DNA from: Gammaproteobacteria bacterium
Lineage (GTDB): Bacteria > Pseudomonadota > Gammaproteobacteria > Pseudomonadales > Halieaceae
Assembly: GCA_030427085.1 (NCBI GenBank)
Contig: JAUHXH010000001.1
Coordinates: 1,240,001-1,304,000, forward strand
Reading direction: 5' to 3'
Length of the DNA stretch: 64,000 nucleotides
Shown: positions 8,490 to 18,691 of the stretch, one piece after another
How the letters are laid out: each line of letters begins with the position of its first letter
Numbering within the stretch: position 1 is the first letter of the stretch
Notes under the pieces: generated by a model
Told to the model about the DNA's origin: nothing
Database searches by the model: none
Seen by the model: the letters and a program-made list of their open reading frames with translations, nothing else
Program-made: the position numbers and the translations under genes

Positions 8490-10187
8490 CTAGCCGGCGG
8501 CCGCGATATCCAGCCCCTCTTTCACCTCACGTTTCACAAACTTGCCGTTAGCGTTACGGGGCAGCGGCGCATCAACGAACCACAAATAGCGTGGCACTTT
8601 GAACGCAGACAGACGCTCACGCAGGGCTTCGCGCAGCTGCTCGGCGCTCACTGCAGCGCCAGGCTTAAGATAAACGGCCGCACCTACCTCCTCACCCAGT
8701 CGCTCGTCTGGCACCGCAAAGGCCACACACTCGGCGACGCCTTCACATTCAAATAGAGCGAACTCCACTTCGGCGCAATACACATTTTCGCCGCCGCGCA
8801 GCACCATGTCCTTGGCCCGATCCACCAGATAGATGAACTGGTCCTCATCCATATAGGCCAGATCGCCAGTGTGTAGCCAGCCATCAGTAATAGCCTCGGC
8901 AGTGGCGTCCGGCCGATTCAGATAACCCTTGATCACCGGAGCACCGCGAACCCAGAGCTCGCCCACACTGCCGCTGGACAAGCTGCTGCCCGCCTCGTCC
9001 ACCACCTTGGCTTCCAGAATGGGCACAGGCCGCCCCGTACTTTCAGGCTTGTCCAGCAAGAACTCCGCGGCGCTGGCGGTGATAATGCCGCAGGTTTCTG
9101 TCATACCGTAGCCCTGGGCCGGGGCTGCATTGGGCATGGTCGATTTCACCTTGCGGGTCAGGTCGGGCTGCATCGGCGCACCGCCGCCGCCAAGGGCCTT
9201 CAGGCTGGAGGTATCACGACGTTCGAAATCCGGGTGCATCAGGATCTCGCGGGTCATCATGGGAACGGCGCTGAAGTTGGTGATCTTTTCCGCTTCGACG
9301 ATGCGCAGGGCTTCTCCGGCATCCCAGCGGTACATGTGTACCAGTTTGCCGCCGGCTAATGTGGCCGCGTGGGCTACACAGTTGTTGGCCGTAACGTGGA
9401 ACAGCGGAGTGGCGATCAGGATGGACATGGCCCCACGCGGTGCCGGTTCACCTGCTTCACCTTTCGAGCGCGCCACCGCCATCGGTTGCACCATGTTGGC
9501 GAAAGCAATGTTCATTACGTTGTTGGTACAGCCCCGGTGCGTCAGGCGAGCCCCCTTGGGGTGACCGGTGGTGCCGGAGGTGTAGAATATACAGGCATCG
9601 TCATCGGGGTCGATGTTCGCTTCCGGCATCTTCGGCTCAGTGTTGACCAACTCGAACCAGTGGGTCACGCCCTCCGGTGCCTCATCGGGCAGGCGCACGC
9701 CCACTACTTTCATCGCGGGGAAGTCGGATTTTATTTCCTGGAAACGCTCCAGCCGTTCCTGGTCGCAGATCAGCACTACCGGGCTGGCATCTTCCAGCGC
9801 GTAGGCCATTTCCTTCGCCACCCACCAGGCATTCATACCCACAACCACAGCGCCCATGGAAGTGATCGCCCAGTAGGCCAACATCCACTCGGGGTAGTTG
9901 CGCATGGCGATGGCGACCCGGTCGCCCGGCTTCACACCTTGTTGCGCCAACCAGTTGGCAACCGAAGCAACAAAGGTATGGGCTTCGGTATAAGTGCAGC
10001 GATCGTTTTCGTAAACCAGGTAGTCGGCATCGCCATGGCCGGCGCTGCTGGCCCAGAAATCCCTGAGGTTTGCCGGCGCGTGAACGTATTCCCGCAGCGG
10101 CGCACCGCGCACCTCGATGGTGCGCATTTCAAATAGTTGACCGGGCGCGGTGAGCTCATCCCAGGCCTGCTGCAATTCCTTATACAT
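8490..10187 (-). CDS. AMP-dependent acyl-CoA synthetase
   Basis: 565 residues of the adenylate-forming superfamily, expected to activate a carboxylic acid to its acyl-CoA with ATP. The P-loop-like motif YTSGTTGHPKG is at about 202-212; GYGMTETCG, WLHTGDLAYMDED, and the C-terminal NGKFVKREV containing the catalytic Lys are all present. I start at 10187 (MYKEL...). An upstream in-frame start at 10223 would add 12 unconserved residues. The chain-length preference cannot be read from sequence. It lies downstream of katG on the same strand, separated by a terminator, so it is probably transcribed alone. Confidence 0.9.
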   Translation of the reverse strand: MYKELQQAWDELTAPGQLFEMRTIEVRGAPLREYVHAPANLRDFWASSAGHGDADYLVYENDRCTYTEAHTFVASVANWLAQQGVKPGDRVAIAMRNYPEWMLAYWAITSMGAVVVGMNAWWVAKEMAYALEDASPVVLICDQERLERFQEIKSDFPAMKVVGVRLPDEAPEGVTHWFELVNTEPKMPEANIDPDDDACIFYTSGTTGHPKGARLTHRGCTNNVMNIAFANMVQPMAVARSKGEAGEPAPRGAMSILIATPLFHVTANNCVAHAATLAGGKLVHMYRWDAGEALRIVEAEKITNFSAVPMMTREILMHPDFERRDTSSLKALGGGGAPMQPDLTRKVKSTMPNAAPAQGYGMTETCGIITASAAEFLLDKPESTGRPVPILEAKVVDEAGSSLSSGSVGELWVRGAPVIKGYLNRPDATAEAITDGWLHTGDLAYMDEDQFIYLVDRAKDMVLRGGENVYCAEVEFALFECEGVAECVAFAVPDERLGEEVGAAVYLKPGAAVSAEQLREALRERLSAFKVPRYLWFVDAPLPRNANGKFVKREVKEGLDIAAAG

Positions 10188-10273
10188 ACAAGGTGGACTC
10201 CTATGATTTTTATTGGACTGCACAGGAGAATAGCAGCGACGTGCGGTGAGGTGAACTACCGAACAGGTTTCCT

Positions 10274-10304
10274 AAAAACAAAAACCCCGGCACAGGGCCG
10301 GGGC
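10274..10304 (-). terminator. Rho-independent terminator of katG
   Basis: Inverted repeat CCCCGGC / GCCGGGG with a 5-nt loop. Read on the minus strand it is followed by TTTTTGTTTTT. It lies 41 bp past the katG stop, and separates katG from the synthetase gene. Confidence 0.85.
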
Positions 10305-10344
10305 TTTTGGTGGAGCGGGATCAGCACCCGCTGGAGAGTGAGGC

Positions 10345-12564
10345 TTACTTCAGATCGAAACGATCGGCAGTCATCACCTTGGTCCAGGCGGCGACGAAAT
10401 CGTTGACGAATTTCTCCTGGCTGTCGTCAGAGGCGTAGAACTCCGAGATAGCGCGCAGTTCGGAGTTGGAGCCGAAGATCAGATCCACCGGTGTAGCGTG
10501 CCATTTAACATCGCCAGATTCACGATCGCTGCCCACGTACAGTCCCGGGTTGTTCTCCGACTTGCTCCACACAGTGGACATATCCACCAGGTTGACGAAG
10601 AAGTCGTTGCTGAGAGTTCCGGGCTTGTCAGTGAACACACCGAAGTCACTGGCATCCGCATTGGCGCCCAGCACTCGCATGCCACCGACCAAAGCTGTCA
10701 TCTCGGGTACGCTCAGGTCCAACAGAGCGGCGCGCTCAACCAGGGCTTCCGCCGGCGGACGGGGGTAGCCCGGCGCCAGGTAGTTGCGGAAACCGTCGGC
10801 CTTGGGCTCCAGCACTGCGAAGGAATCAACATCAGTCATTGCCTGAGTGGCGTCAGTACGACCCGGGTTGAAGGGAACCTCAACCTTGTAGCCGCCCTTC
10901 TTGGCTGCGTCTTCGATTGCGGCAGCACCGCCCAGCACGATCACATCAGCCAGGGAGACCTGGGTTTTACCCGCCTGGTCGTTAAAGTCCTGCTGGACTT
11001 TTATCAACTTGGCCAGAACACCCGCCAGTGCTTGTGGCTGATTGACCGCCCAGTCTTTCTGCGGCGCCAGAGCCAGGCGAGCACCATTGGCACCACCACG
11101 CATGTCGGTTTCGCGGAAAGAAGCCGCTGAAGCCCACGCGGTGCGAACCAGCTCTGCGGTGCTGAGGCCACTGTCCATAATCGCCGACTTCAACTTCTTG
11201 ATGTCGCGGTCACTGATCTGCTTGTACTCCGCCGCGGGGACCGGATCCTGCCAGATGTAGTGCTCTTCAGGCACCCAGTCACCCAGGTAGCGGGAAGTGG
11301 GACCCATGTCGCGGTGGGTCAGTTTGAACCACGCGCGGGCGTAAGCATCTTCAAACTCTTCGGGGTTATTCAGCCAGCGTTGGGTAATCTCGCGGTAGGC
11401 AGGATCTTCCCGCAGCGCCAGGTCCGTGGTGAACATCATCGGCGCATGACGCTTGCTGCTGTCATGGGCATCCGGCACCATGCCCGCGCCCTGGCCACCC
11501 TTGGGCTGCCATTGCTGCGCACCCGCCGGGCTCGTGGTCAATTCCCATTCGAAGGCGTAAAGGTTTTGCAGATAGTTGTGGGTCCACTCGGCGGGGCTCA
11601 CAGTCCAGGCGCCTTCAAGGCCACTGGTGACCGTGTCAGCACCTTTGCCGGTACCGCATTTGTTGCTCCACCCCATACCTTGCTCTTCAATGGGCGCAGC
11701 TTCCGGATCCGCACCAACACAATCCGAGGGTTTGTGTGCACCGTGCGCTTTACCGAAGGTGTGACCACCGGCGATCAGCGCCGCAGTCTCTTCATCGTTC
11801 ATCGCCATCCGGCCAAAAGCGGTGCGAATTGCCTGCGCGGCGGCCAAGGGATCGGGGTTGCGATGCGGGCCTTCCGGGTTGACGTAGATCAGGCCCATTT
11901 CCATCGCACCAAAAGGCTTGGCCAGGTTGCCATCCTTGTCACGACGTTTGTCGGTCAGCCACTCGCCTTCCGGGCCCCAGTTCACCTCTTCGGGCTCCCA
12001 CTCGTCAGCGCGGCCAAAGGCAAAACCAACGGTTTTGAAACCCATGTCCTCCATGGCGACGGTACCGGCCAGTACCATCAGGTCAGCCCAGGACAGGGCA
12101 TTGCCGTATTTCTGCTTGAGCGGCAGCAACAGGCGGCGCGCCTTGTCGAGGCTGGCGTTATCGGGCCAGGCGTTGAGGGGCGCGTAGCGCTGCATACCGC
12201 CATCGGAGCCACCGCGGCCGTCGATGGTGCGGTAGGTGCCCGCGGCGTGCCAGGACATGCGGATAAAGAAGGGGCCGTAGTGACCGAAGTCCGCGGGCCA
12301 CCAGTCCTGGGAGGTGCGCATCAGTTTAACCAGGTCCTTGCGCATTTCCTTCAGGTCGAGGTCTTCGAAGGCCTTGGCGTAATTGAAGTCCGCCCCCATG
12401 GGGTCGGCGCTACCGGAGGAGTCGCGCAAAGGCTCCAGGCTCAGGCGATTCGGCCACCAGTAGTCGTTGTCAGGTATGGAAGTGTTGGCTGCGGCCATGC
12501 TCGAACCGAGCGCGCACAACGTGGCGACGGTAATGGCCTTACGAATGCTTGCGGGAGTTTTCAT
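10345..12564 (-). CDS. katG: Catalase-peroxidase with signal peptide (exported KatG)
   Basis: 739-residue bifunctional haem catalase/peroxidase. Distal-site residues Arg102, Trp105 and His106 lie in [12 protein letters not shown]; proximal His268 is in [10 protein letters not shown]. Tyr227 (LIYVNPEGP) and Met253 (RMAMND) stand at the spacing of the Met-Tyr-Trp crosslink in characterised KatG, so both activities should be intact. The N-terminus ([10 protein letters not shown], then a hydrophobic run ending SSMAAA) is a Sec signal peptide, indicating a periplasmic enzyme. I start at 12564, where GAGGA lies 8 nt upstream; an in-frame start at 12591 is possible but would precede the signal peptide. 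Confidence 0.95.
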   Translation of the reverse strand: MKTPASIRKAITVATLCALGSSMAAANTSIPDNDYWWPNRLSLEPLRDSSGSADPMGADFNYAKAFEDLDLKEMRKDLVKLMRTSQDWWPADFGHYGPFFIRMSWHAAGTYRTIDGRGGSDGGMQRYAPLNAWPDNASLDKARRLLLPLKQKYGNALSWADLMVLAGTVAMEDMGFKTVGFAFGRADEWEPEEVNWGPEGEWLTDKRRDKDGNLAKPFGAMEMGLIYVNPEGPHRNPDPLAAAQAIRTAFGRMAMNDEETAALIAGGHTFGKAHGAHKPSDCVGADPEAAPIEEQGMGWSNKCGTGKGADTVTSGLEGAWTVSPAEWTHNYLQNLYAFEWELTTSPAGAQQWQPKGGQGAGMVPDAHDSSKRHAPMMFTTDLALREDPAYREITQRWLNNPEEFEDAYARAWFKLTHRDMGPTSRYLGDWVPEEHYIWQDPVPAAEYKQISDRDIKKLKSAIMDSGLSTAELVRTAWASAASFRETDMRGGANGARLALAPQKDWAVNQPQALAGVLAKLIKVQQDFNDQAGKTQVSLADVIVLGGAAAIEDAAKKGGYKVEVPFNPGRTDATQAMTDVDSFAVLEPKADGFRNYLAPGYPRPPAEALVERAALLDLSVPEMTALVGGMRVLGANADASDFGVFTDKPGTLSNDFFVNLVDMSTVWSKSENNPGLYVGSDRESGDVKWHATPVDLIFGSNSELRAISEFYASDDSQEKFVNDFVAAWTKVMTADRFDLK

Positions 12565-12676
12565 CCTGTTCCTCTTCTGCTTGCAAATCATTATGGAGTC
12601 AGTGTGCGATCACACGGCACTCGCGGGCCGACGGCTCGTTTCCCGCCCAGCCGGCATGGCTACCGGTCGCACACAC

Positions 12677-12707
12677 AGTATAGGCAGCGCACGATCGTTC
12701 ACTCCAA
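12677..12707 (-). promoter_or_regulatory. Possible katG promoter
   Basis: On the minus strand TATACT (12682-12677) is a good -10; TTGGAG (12707-12702) upstream is a weak -35 with a long 19-bp spacer. It lies about 115 bp before the katG start. I could not make out a complete OxyR four-part site. Low confidence. Confidence 0.3.
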
Positions 12708-12750
12708 TATGCGAATTAGAACGTGATGTTCAGTTTTTTAGATGGTGAAA

Positions 12751-12780
12751 GGCACCCCCGCTACGTTGCGCAGGGGTGCC
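12751..12780 (-). other. Strong hairpin after the GXWXG gene
   Basis: Arms GGCACCCC and GGGGTGCC enclose a 14-nt centre that can pair further. It lies 8 bp beyond the stop of the GXWXG/DUF4334 gene and may end that operon, but there is no proper U-run on either strand, so I leave it as a hairpin rather than a terminator. Confidence 0.5.
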
Positions 12781-12787
12781 GGGAGAC

Positions 12788-13237
12788 TCAGGCAGGCAGA
12801 CGTCGCAGGAAGAAATACAGGCTGGCGGTATCGCCTTTGTGATCCATCACGCCCATCAGGGTATCGGCATCAACCGCGCGGAAATAGTCGATGGTGGGAT
12901 GTTTGTCGTAAATCATTGCGGCCGACACCACACCGCGGTACTCCACCGCGCGTAGGCGCGCCTGCCCCATCATGTCGCTGGGCTGGCGCTCGCCATTTTC
13001 ACCGCGCACGATAATGGGCTGTACATCTTCACGGCTGTTGAAACACTTGCCGACCCAGCCAACGGCATCCAGTTGGGATTCTCCCGCGTGGCCGGTAGCC
13101 AGCAGGCCACCCTCCCAGTCGCCCCAGAGCCCATCCGGACTGACACCCGGCAGGGAATCGAACAGGGCCTGCATGCTGGCTTCACTGTGTTGCTCGCCTG
13201 ACTCAACGGCGGTTTGGAAATCTTTTGCTGCGCTCAC
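12788..13237 (-). CDS. GXWXG / DUF4334 domain protein
   Basis: 149 residues. The first half carries the GXWXG motif (LWGDWEGG, about 37-44) and the second half matches the DUF4334 pattern (PSDMMGQARLRAVEYRG, then AMIYDKHPTIDYFR). This pairing is a known two-domain family of unknown function, often found beside acyl-CoA or alcohol metabolism genes. The start is GTG at 13235-13237 with GAGGA upstream. It is last in the minus-strand operon NMO - ACAD - ADH - this gene, 52 bp after the ADH stop. No enzymatic role can be claimed. Confidence 0.82.
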   Translation of the reverse strand: MSAAKDFQTAVESGEQHSEASMQALFDSLPGVSPDGLWGDWEGGLLATGHAGESQLDAVGWVGKCFNSREDVQPIIVRGENGERQPSDMMGQARLRAVEYRGVVSAAMIYDKHPTIDYFRAVDADTLMGVMDHKGDTASLYFFLRRLPA

Positions 13238-13289
13238 GTTAGTTCCTCGTCGTTTTAGATTGTTTATTAATTGGGGTGTTACGGGCGTA

Positions 13290-14393
13290 TCAATGGCTTG
13301 TTGCCATTCGCAGCACGGGTTTCACCACCGCGCCGCTGCGTAAATCTTCCACGGCCTGATCGATCTGCTCAAAATCGTAGCAGCGGACCAGGCGGTCCAG
13401 CGGGAGCTTGCCCTCGCGATACCAATGCACCATGTCGGGAATAAAATCTCGTGGATTGGCATTCCCCTCGATCGTTCCCGCCAGCGAACGGCCACCGAAT
13501 ACCATTGCCTGCAGGTCAACTTTCAGTTCCGTGCCAGTTGGGCTGACGCCGGCCAACAGCACCTTGCCCTGGGGCAGCAGGGAGGCCATGCCCAGCGCAA
13601 TCAGTGCCGGTACGCCAGTGGTATCAAACACATTGTGGACCGGGCCAATGTCTTTAAATTGTGCCTTCAGAGCTTCCATATCCCCCTGCAAGAGATGTGT
13701 GGCGCCCAGTTCCTTGGCCAGTGCCAGGCGATCCGGGTTGCGGTCGATGGCCACAATCACTTTGCAGCCGAGGTTGCGAGCTGCGATCACCGCTGACAGG
13801 CCCACCGTACCGCAACCGAACACCGCCAATCGGCTGCCCGCGGCCGGGCGCAACAGCGTCACAACCGACGACAGGCCCGTTTGGGCACTGCAGGCCAGGG
13901 GCGCGAGGTGTTCCGCCGGAATATCATCTGGCAGGGCCACCAGATTAGTGGTGCGGGCAATGCAATGGGTGGCAAATGACGACTGAGCAAAAAAATGCCC
14001 CGTGAGAGGCTCGCCATTTTCACCCTGCACCGGCGAGCTGCCATCGAGGCGCGTGCCGGCGAGATTGAGCGTCATTGCCTGATGACAGTAAGCCGGCTCC
14101 GCGCGCTGACACGAACTGCAGCCACCGCAAGCGCCAAAACTCATCAACACCCGTTGACCCGTTGAGAAGCCGGTGACACCCGGCCCCGAGGCCTCGATGC
14201 GCCCCACTCCTTCATGACCCAATACGGCCGGCAAGGGTGTGCCCAGATTGCCACTGAGGGCAATCAGGTCGGTGTGACAGATACCTGTCGCCTCAACCTT
14301 CACGCGAACTTCCTGTTCGCCGGGCTCGGCGAGCTCACAGTTCTCGATGGAGAGGCCCTGACCCGCGCGAGCGACCGCGGCGCGCACCTTCAT
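13290..14393 (-). CDS. Zinc-dependent alcohol dehydrogenase (MDR family)
   Basis: 367 residues. Catalytic zinc ligands are evident in GICHTD, GHEGVG and LACSAQTG; the structural-zinc cysteines are in CGGCSSCQRAEPAYC; the nucleotide fold shows GCGTVGLSA followed by an acidic residue in IDRN, favouring NAD(H). It resembles the aryl/benzyl-alcohol and class III-like dehydrogenases. I start at ATG 14393 because GGAGGG lies just upstream. A GTG start five codons earlier would place the ribosome site inside the gene. It sits 39 bp downstream of the acyl-CoA dehydrogenase and probably oxidises an alcohol arising in the same pathway; substrate unknown. Confidence 0.9.
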   Translation of the reverse strand: MKVRAAVARAGQGLSIENCELAEPGEQEVRVKVEATGICHTDLIALSGNLGTPLPAVLGHEGVGRIEASGPGVTGFSTGQRVLMSFGACGGCSSCQRAEPAYCHQAMTLNLAGTRLDGSSPVQGENGEPLTGHFFAQSSFATHCIARTTNLVALPDDIPAEHLAPLACSAQTGLSSVVTLLRPAAGSRLAVFGCGTVGLSAVIAARNLGCKVIVAIDRNPDRLALAKELGATHLLQGDMEALKAQFKDIGPVHNVFDTTGVPALIALGMASLLPQGKVLLAGVSPTGTELKVDLQAMVFGGRSLAGTIEGNANPRDFIPDMVHWYREGKLPLDRLVRCYDFEQIDQAVEDLRSGAVVKPVLRMATSH

Positions 14394-14432
14394 CGTTTCA
14401 CCCTCCACCTTTGCAGGCCAACCGGCACGTAA

Positions 14433-15589
14433 TTAATCCTCGGCGCGCAACATTTCACGGGAAATGAGCTCGCGCATGATCTCGTTGGCGCCGCCGTAGA
14501 TACGCCCTACCCGCGCGTCAACATAGGCCTTGGCGATGGGGTATTCGTTCATGTAGCCGTAGCCGCCGTGCAATTGCAGGCCTTCATCGACCACGCGACA
14601 GAGCATTTCGGAGGTCCACAGTTTCGCAGCGGCCGCAGCTTCCACCGACAGCTCGCCCGCCAGCATCTGCTCCATACAGCGGTCAACGAACACCTGACCA
14701 ACGGCAATTTCCGCTTTCATATCAGCCAGCTTGAAACGGGAGTTCTGGAAGTCACAAACCCGCTGCCCGAAAGCTTTGCGCTGGCGGGTGTAATCAAGTG
14801 TCGCTTGCAACGCAGCTTCGGCACCGGCTACCGACAAAATACCGATGATCAATCGCTCCCAGGCCAGCTCCTTCATCAACTGGAAGAAGCCCTTGTTTTC
14901 CTCATCGCCCAGCAAGTTGGACTGCGGCACACGCACGTTGTCGAAAAACAACTCGCAGGTGTCCTGTGCTTTCTGCCCAATTTTTTCCAGCGGTTGCCCC
15001 TTGGTAAAGCCCTCACGGCCAGCCTCAACCAGAATCAGTGACAGGTCATTGGCGCCACGACCGCTATCGCCGGTGCGACACACCACAACCACGACGTCGC
15101 AGAGGTAACCATTGGTAATGAAGGTTTTGGAACCGTTGATAACGTAGTCATCCCCGTCTTTCACCGCAGTACATTTCACCGCCTGCAGGTCTGAACCGGT
15201 GCCCGGTTCGCTCATCGCAATGGCGCCTACAGCGTCACCGCTGGCCAGGCGAGGCAGCCATTCCAGCTTTTGCTCCTCGCGGCCGAAATTGAGAATGTAG
15301 TTGGCGACAATGTCGGAGTGGACGGAAAAGCCCAGGCCGGTGGCGCCGGCATAGCTTTGCTCTTCCATCAGCACCGCGCTGTAGCTGCGATCCACACCCA
15401 GGCCACCGTACTCCTCGGGAATGGTGAGGCACAGCAGCCCAAGTTCTCCGGCGCGACGCCAGATCTCGCGATCCACCATCTGCTGTTTTTCCCACTCAAC
15501 GTGGTGGGGCATCACTTCCTGTTCGAAGAAGCGGCGCACATTGCGGCGGAACTCATCGTGTTCCGGGCCGTAGAGAGTACGTGGGATCA

Positions 15590-15590
<1 letters not shown>
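14433..15590 (-). CDS. Acyl-CoA dehydrogenase (long-chain/isovaleryl type)
   Basis: 385 residues, full length. Motifs: AMSEPGTGSDL (about 126-135), NGSKTFITN (152-160), QLHGGYGYMNEYP and the C-terminal IYGGANEIMRELI. The C-terminal position that is Glu in short- and medium-chain enzymes (YEG) is Gly here. Instead Glu245 in AWERL supplies the base, as in LCAD and isovaleryl-CoA dehydrogenase. Its ATG overlaps the stop of the upstream monooxygenase gene by one base (TGATG), so translation is coupled. With the APH-type kinase on the facing operon it could act on a phosphorylated acyl-CoA; that is a hypothesis. Confidence 0.93.
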
Positions 15591-16699
<1,109 letters not shown>

Positions 16700-16713
16700 C
16701 TAGATCAACTTAC

Positions 16714-16741
16714 TTGTTTGCTGCAAGCATGTTTGTTTGCT
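16714..16741. promoter_or_regulatory. Candidate TetR operator in divergent promoter region
   Basis: Quasi-palindrome GCAAGCA-TGTT-TGTTTGC (16723-16740, one mismatch), overlapping a direct repeat TTGTTTGCT at 16714-16722 and 16733-16741 (19-bp period). It lies midway between the TetR start and the nitronate monooxygenase start, the expected place for an autoregulatory site controlling both arms. Confidence 0.45.
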
Positions 16742-16821
16742 AATCTGCGCCGCATGACAGGTAACCGGCCCGGAGTCTGCCAATTTTGGACTCAGGTCTG
16801 CCCTACCGCAGGAAAGCGCCC

Positions 16822-17472
16822 ATGACCCAAACCCGCCGCCGCACCCAGGCCGAACGCTGCGCCGAGAGCGACCGCCAGTTGTTCGACAGTGCCACCCGAC
16901 TCATCATCGAGCGCGGCCCCGAGCGCACCACCCTGTCGGAAGTGGGCGTGCGCGCCGGCTACAGTCGCGGCATTGCCAGCTACCACTACAAAAACAAAGA
17001 CAATTTCTTCACCGCATTGGTCGACCACCTGCACCAGGCCTGGTACGAGGAACTGGCGCTGACCTACGCCGAGACCCGCGGCACCGAGGCCATTGTGGGA
17101 GCGGTCAGCGCACTGCAACGCTTTATCGCAACCCGACCGGACCGACTGCGCGCCATGTACAGCCTGTACTACTACAGCATGGACCAGCAGTCAGTGATCA
17201 GCGCCAAGCTGCAGGAAATCCACACCCGCCAGCGCCGCGAAGCCGCGCGCATGGCGCGTCAGGCGCTGGAACTTGGCGAGGCCAACCCCGCGCTCGACCC
17301 GGAGCGCTACGGCCAGCAGTACTGTTCACTCATTTTCGGCGCTATCTACCAGTGGCTGGTGAATCCGGATGAGGTGCCCCTCTACCCCGTACTGGAAGAC
17401 TGCAAGCAAAGCCTGCGGGCACTTCTGCAGATGGCGCACAACCCTATCCGGGAACACAGCGGCACGGCCTGA
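16822..17472 (+). CDS. TetR-family transcriptional regulator
   Basis: 216 residues. The N-terminal HTH runs from about residue 12 to 62 and shows TTLSEVGVRAGYSRGIASYHYKNKDNFF, split around the recognition helix. The C-terminal ligand domain is helical and diverged. ATG 16822 has AGGAAAG upstream; an in-frame start at 16786 would add 12 poorly conserved residues. It is divergent from the nitronate monooxygenase operon and is followed on the same strand by kinase, hydratase and thiolase, so it probably represses both arms and responds to an acyl-CoA intermediate, as FadR/PsrA-like TetR proteins do. Ligand is inferred. Confidence 0.9.
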   Translation: MTQTRRRTQAERCAESDRQLFDSATRLIIERGPERTTLSEVGVRAGYSRGIASYHYKNKDNFFTALVDHLHQAWYEELALTYAETRGTEAIVGAVSALQRFIATRPDRLRAMYSLYYYSMDQQSVISAKLQEIHTRQRREAARMARQALELGEANPALDPERYGQQYCSLIFGAIYQWLVNPDEVPLYPVLEDCKQSLRALLQMAHNPIREHSGTA

Positions 17473-17621
17473 AACCAGGCAGATTCGAGGGGGACGCAAT
17501 GGTCTACACTGGCTGGCAGTTTTCGCACATTTTTTTGTCGTGGAGCGTCATTGTTTCAAGACAGTGCGACTCACAGACTGTGAACCCGTTTTTCACTCGG
17601 CCAAGGTAACGGAAGCAACGC

Positions 17622-18641
17622 ATGAGCACACAAACGCTGGACACCACCAAACTGCAAGCCTATCTGCAGGAACACATCCCCGATTTCAGCGGTGAGCTCA
17701 GCGCGGAAAAATTCGCCGGCGGCCAGTCCAACCCTACCTTCAAACTCAGCGCCGGCGGCAAGGACTATGTGCTGCGCCGCAAGCCGCCGGGCGAGCTGCT
17801 GAAATCCGCACACGCGGTAGATCGCGAATTCCGGGTAATTTCCGCGTTGGCAAACACCGATGTACCGGTGCCGCAGGCCTTCTGCCTGTGTGAGGACGAC
17901 GACATTATCGGCTCCATGTTCTACGTCATGGAGTATCTGGAAGGCCGCGTGTTCTGGGACCCAACCCTGCCCGAAGCCTCAAACAACGAAGAGCGTGGCG
18001 CGATCTACGACGAGATGAACCGCGTACTCGCCGCCCTGCACAGCGTTGATGTGGACGCTGTGGGCCTGTCCGACTACGGCCGTCCGGGTAACTACTTCGA
18101 GCGTCAGGTGGGCCGCTGGACCAAGCAATATCGCGCTTCAGAGACCGAACACTGCGAGCCGATGGAAGCGTTGATCAGCTGGCTGGCCGACAACATCCCC
18201 GCTGACGACGGCAGCAATAGTCTTGTTCACGGCGACTACCGCCTGGACAACCTGATGTTCCACCCCACCGAGCCACGCGTGATCGCCGTGCTCGACTGGG
18301 AACTGTCCACCCTGGGCCATCCGCTGGCCGACCTGGCCTACCAGTTAATGCCCTGGCAGTTGCCCAGCAGCGGTTCCTTCATGGGCATGGCCGACATCAA
18401 CCGCGCCGACTTCGGCCTGCCGACAGATGAAGCCTATATCGAGGCCTACTGCCGTCGCACCGGTCGTACCGGCATCGACAACTGGAATTTCTACATGGCG
18501 TTCTGTTTCTTCCGCCTCGCTGCCATTTTGCAGGGCGTTAAGAAGCGGGCGCTGCAAGGGAATGCCTCCAGCGCCGAGGCCGCTTCCCGCGGCGCCATGG
18601 TTGAGCCACTGGCTGCAGCCGGCGCCAAACTGATTCGCTGA
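17622..18641 (+). CDS. APH-fold phosphotransferase (ACAD10/11 and LvaA type)
   Basis: 339 residues with the aminoglycoside-phosphotransferase kinase fold. Visible: GGQSNPTF nucleotide loop (33-40), LRRKPPG with the ATP Lys (51-57), catalytic HGDYRLDN (203-210, Asp205) and the metal-binding DWE (225-227). GQSNPTF and LDWELSTLGHPLADL are characteristic of the branch including the kinase domains of ACAD10/ACAD11 and LvaA of Pseudomonas putida, which phosphorylate the hydroxyl of 4-hydroxyacyl-CoAs. Genes for acyl-CoA metabolism surround it, so this substrate class fits better than an antibiotic. Enoyl-CoA hydratase follows after 50 bp. Confidence 0.87.
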   Translation: MSTQTLDTTKLQAYLQEHIPDFSGELSAEKFAGGQSNPTFKLSAGGKDYVLRRKPPGELLKSAHAVDREFRVISALANTDVPVPQAFCLCEDDDIIGSMFYVMEYLEGRVFWDPTLPEASNNEERGAIYDEMNRVLAALHSVDVDAVGLSDYGRPGNYFERQVGRWTKQYRASETEHCEPMEALISWLADNIPADDGSNSLVHGDYRLDNLMFHPTEPRVIAVLDWELSTLGHPLADLAYQLMPWQLPSSGSFMGMADINRADFGLPTDEAYIEAYCRRTGRTGIDNWNFYMAFCFFRLAAILQGVKKRALQGNASSAEAASRGAMVEPLAAAGAKLIR

Positions 18642-18691
18642 AACATTTCGCTAAAACAACGCGCTAATTCTGACAAAGAAGGAGAACGACA

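Noticed and set aside
11260-12726. 488-codon open frame on the plus strand
   Set aside because: Wholly antisense to katG, whose motifs and signal peptide are unambiguous. Long shadow frames are expected in GC-rich DNA, and its protein shows no family pattern.
12751-12780. Hairpin considered as a full Rho-independent terminator
   Set aside because: Stem is strong but no U-run follows on either strand; kept only as a hairpin.
17622-18641. Aminoglycoside resistance kinase
   Set aside because: The fold is APH, but the motifs GQSNPTF and LDWELSTLGHPLADL and the beta-oxidation neighbours point to an acyl-CoA kinase.
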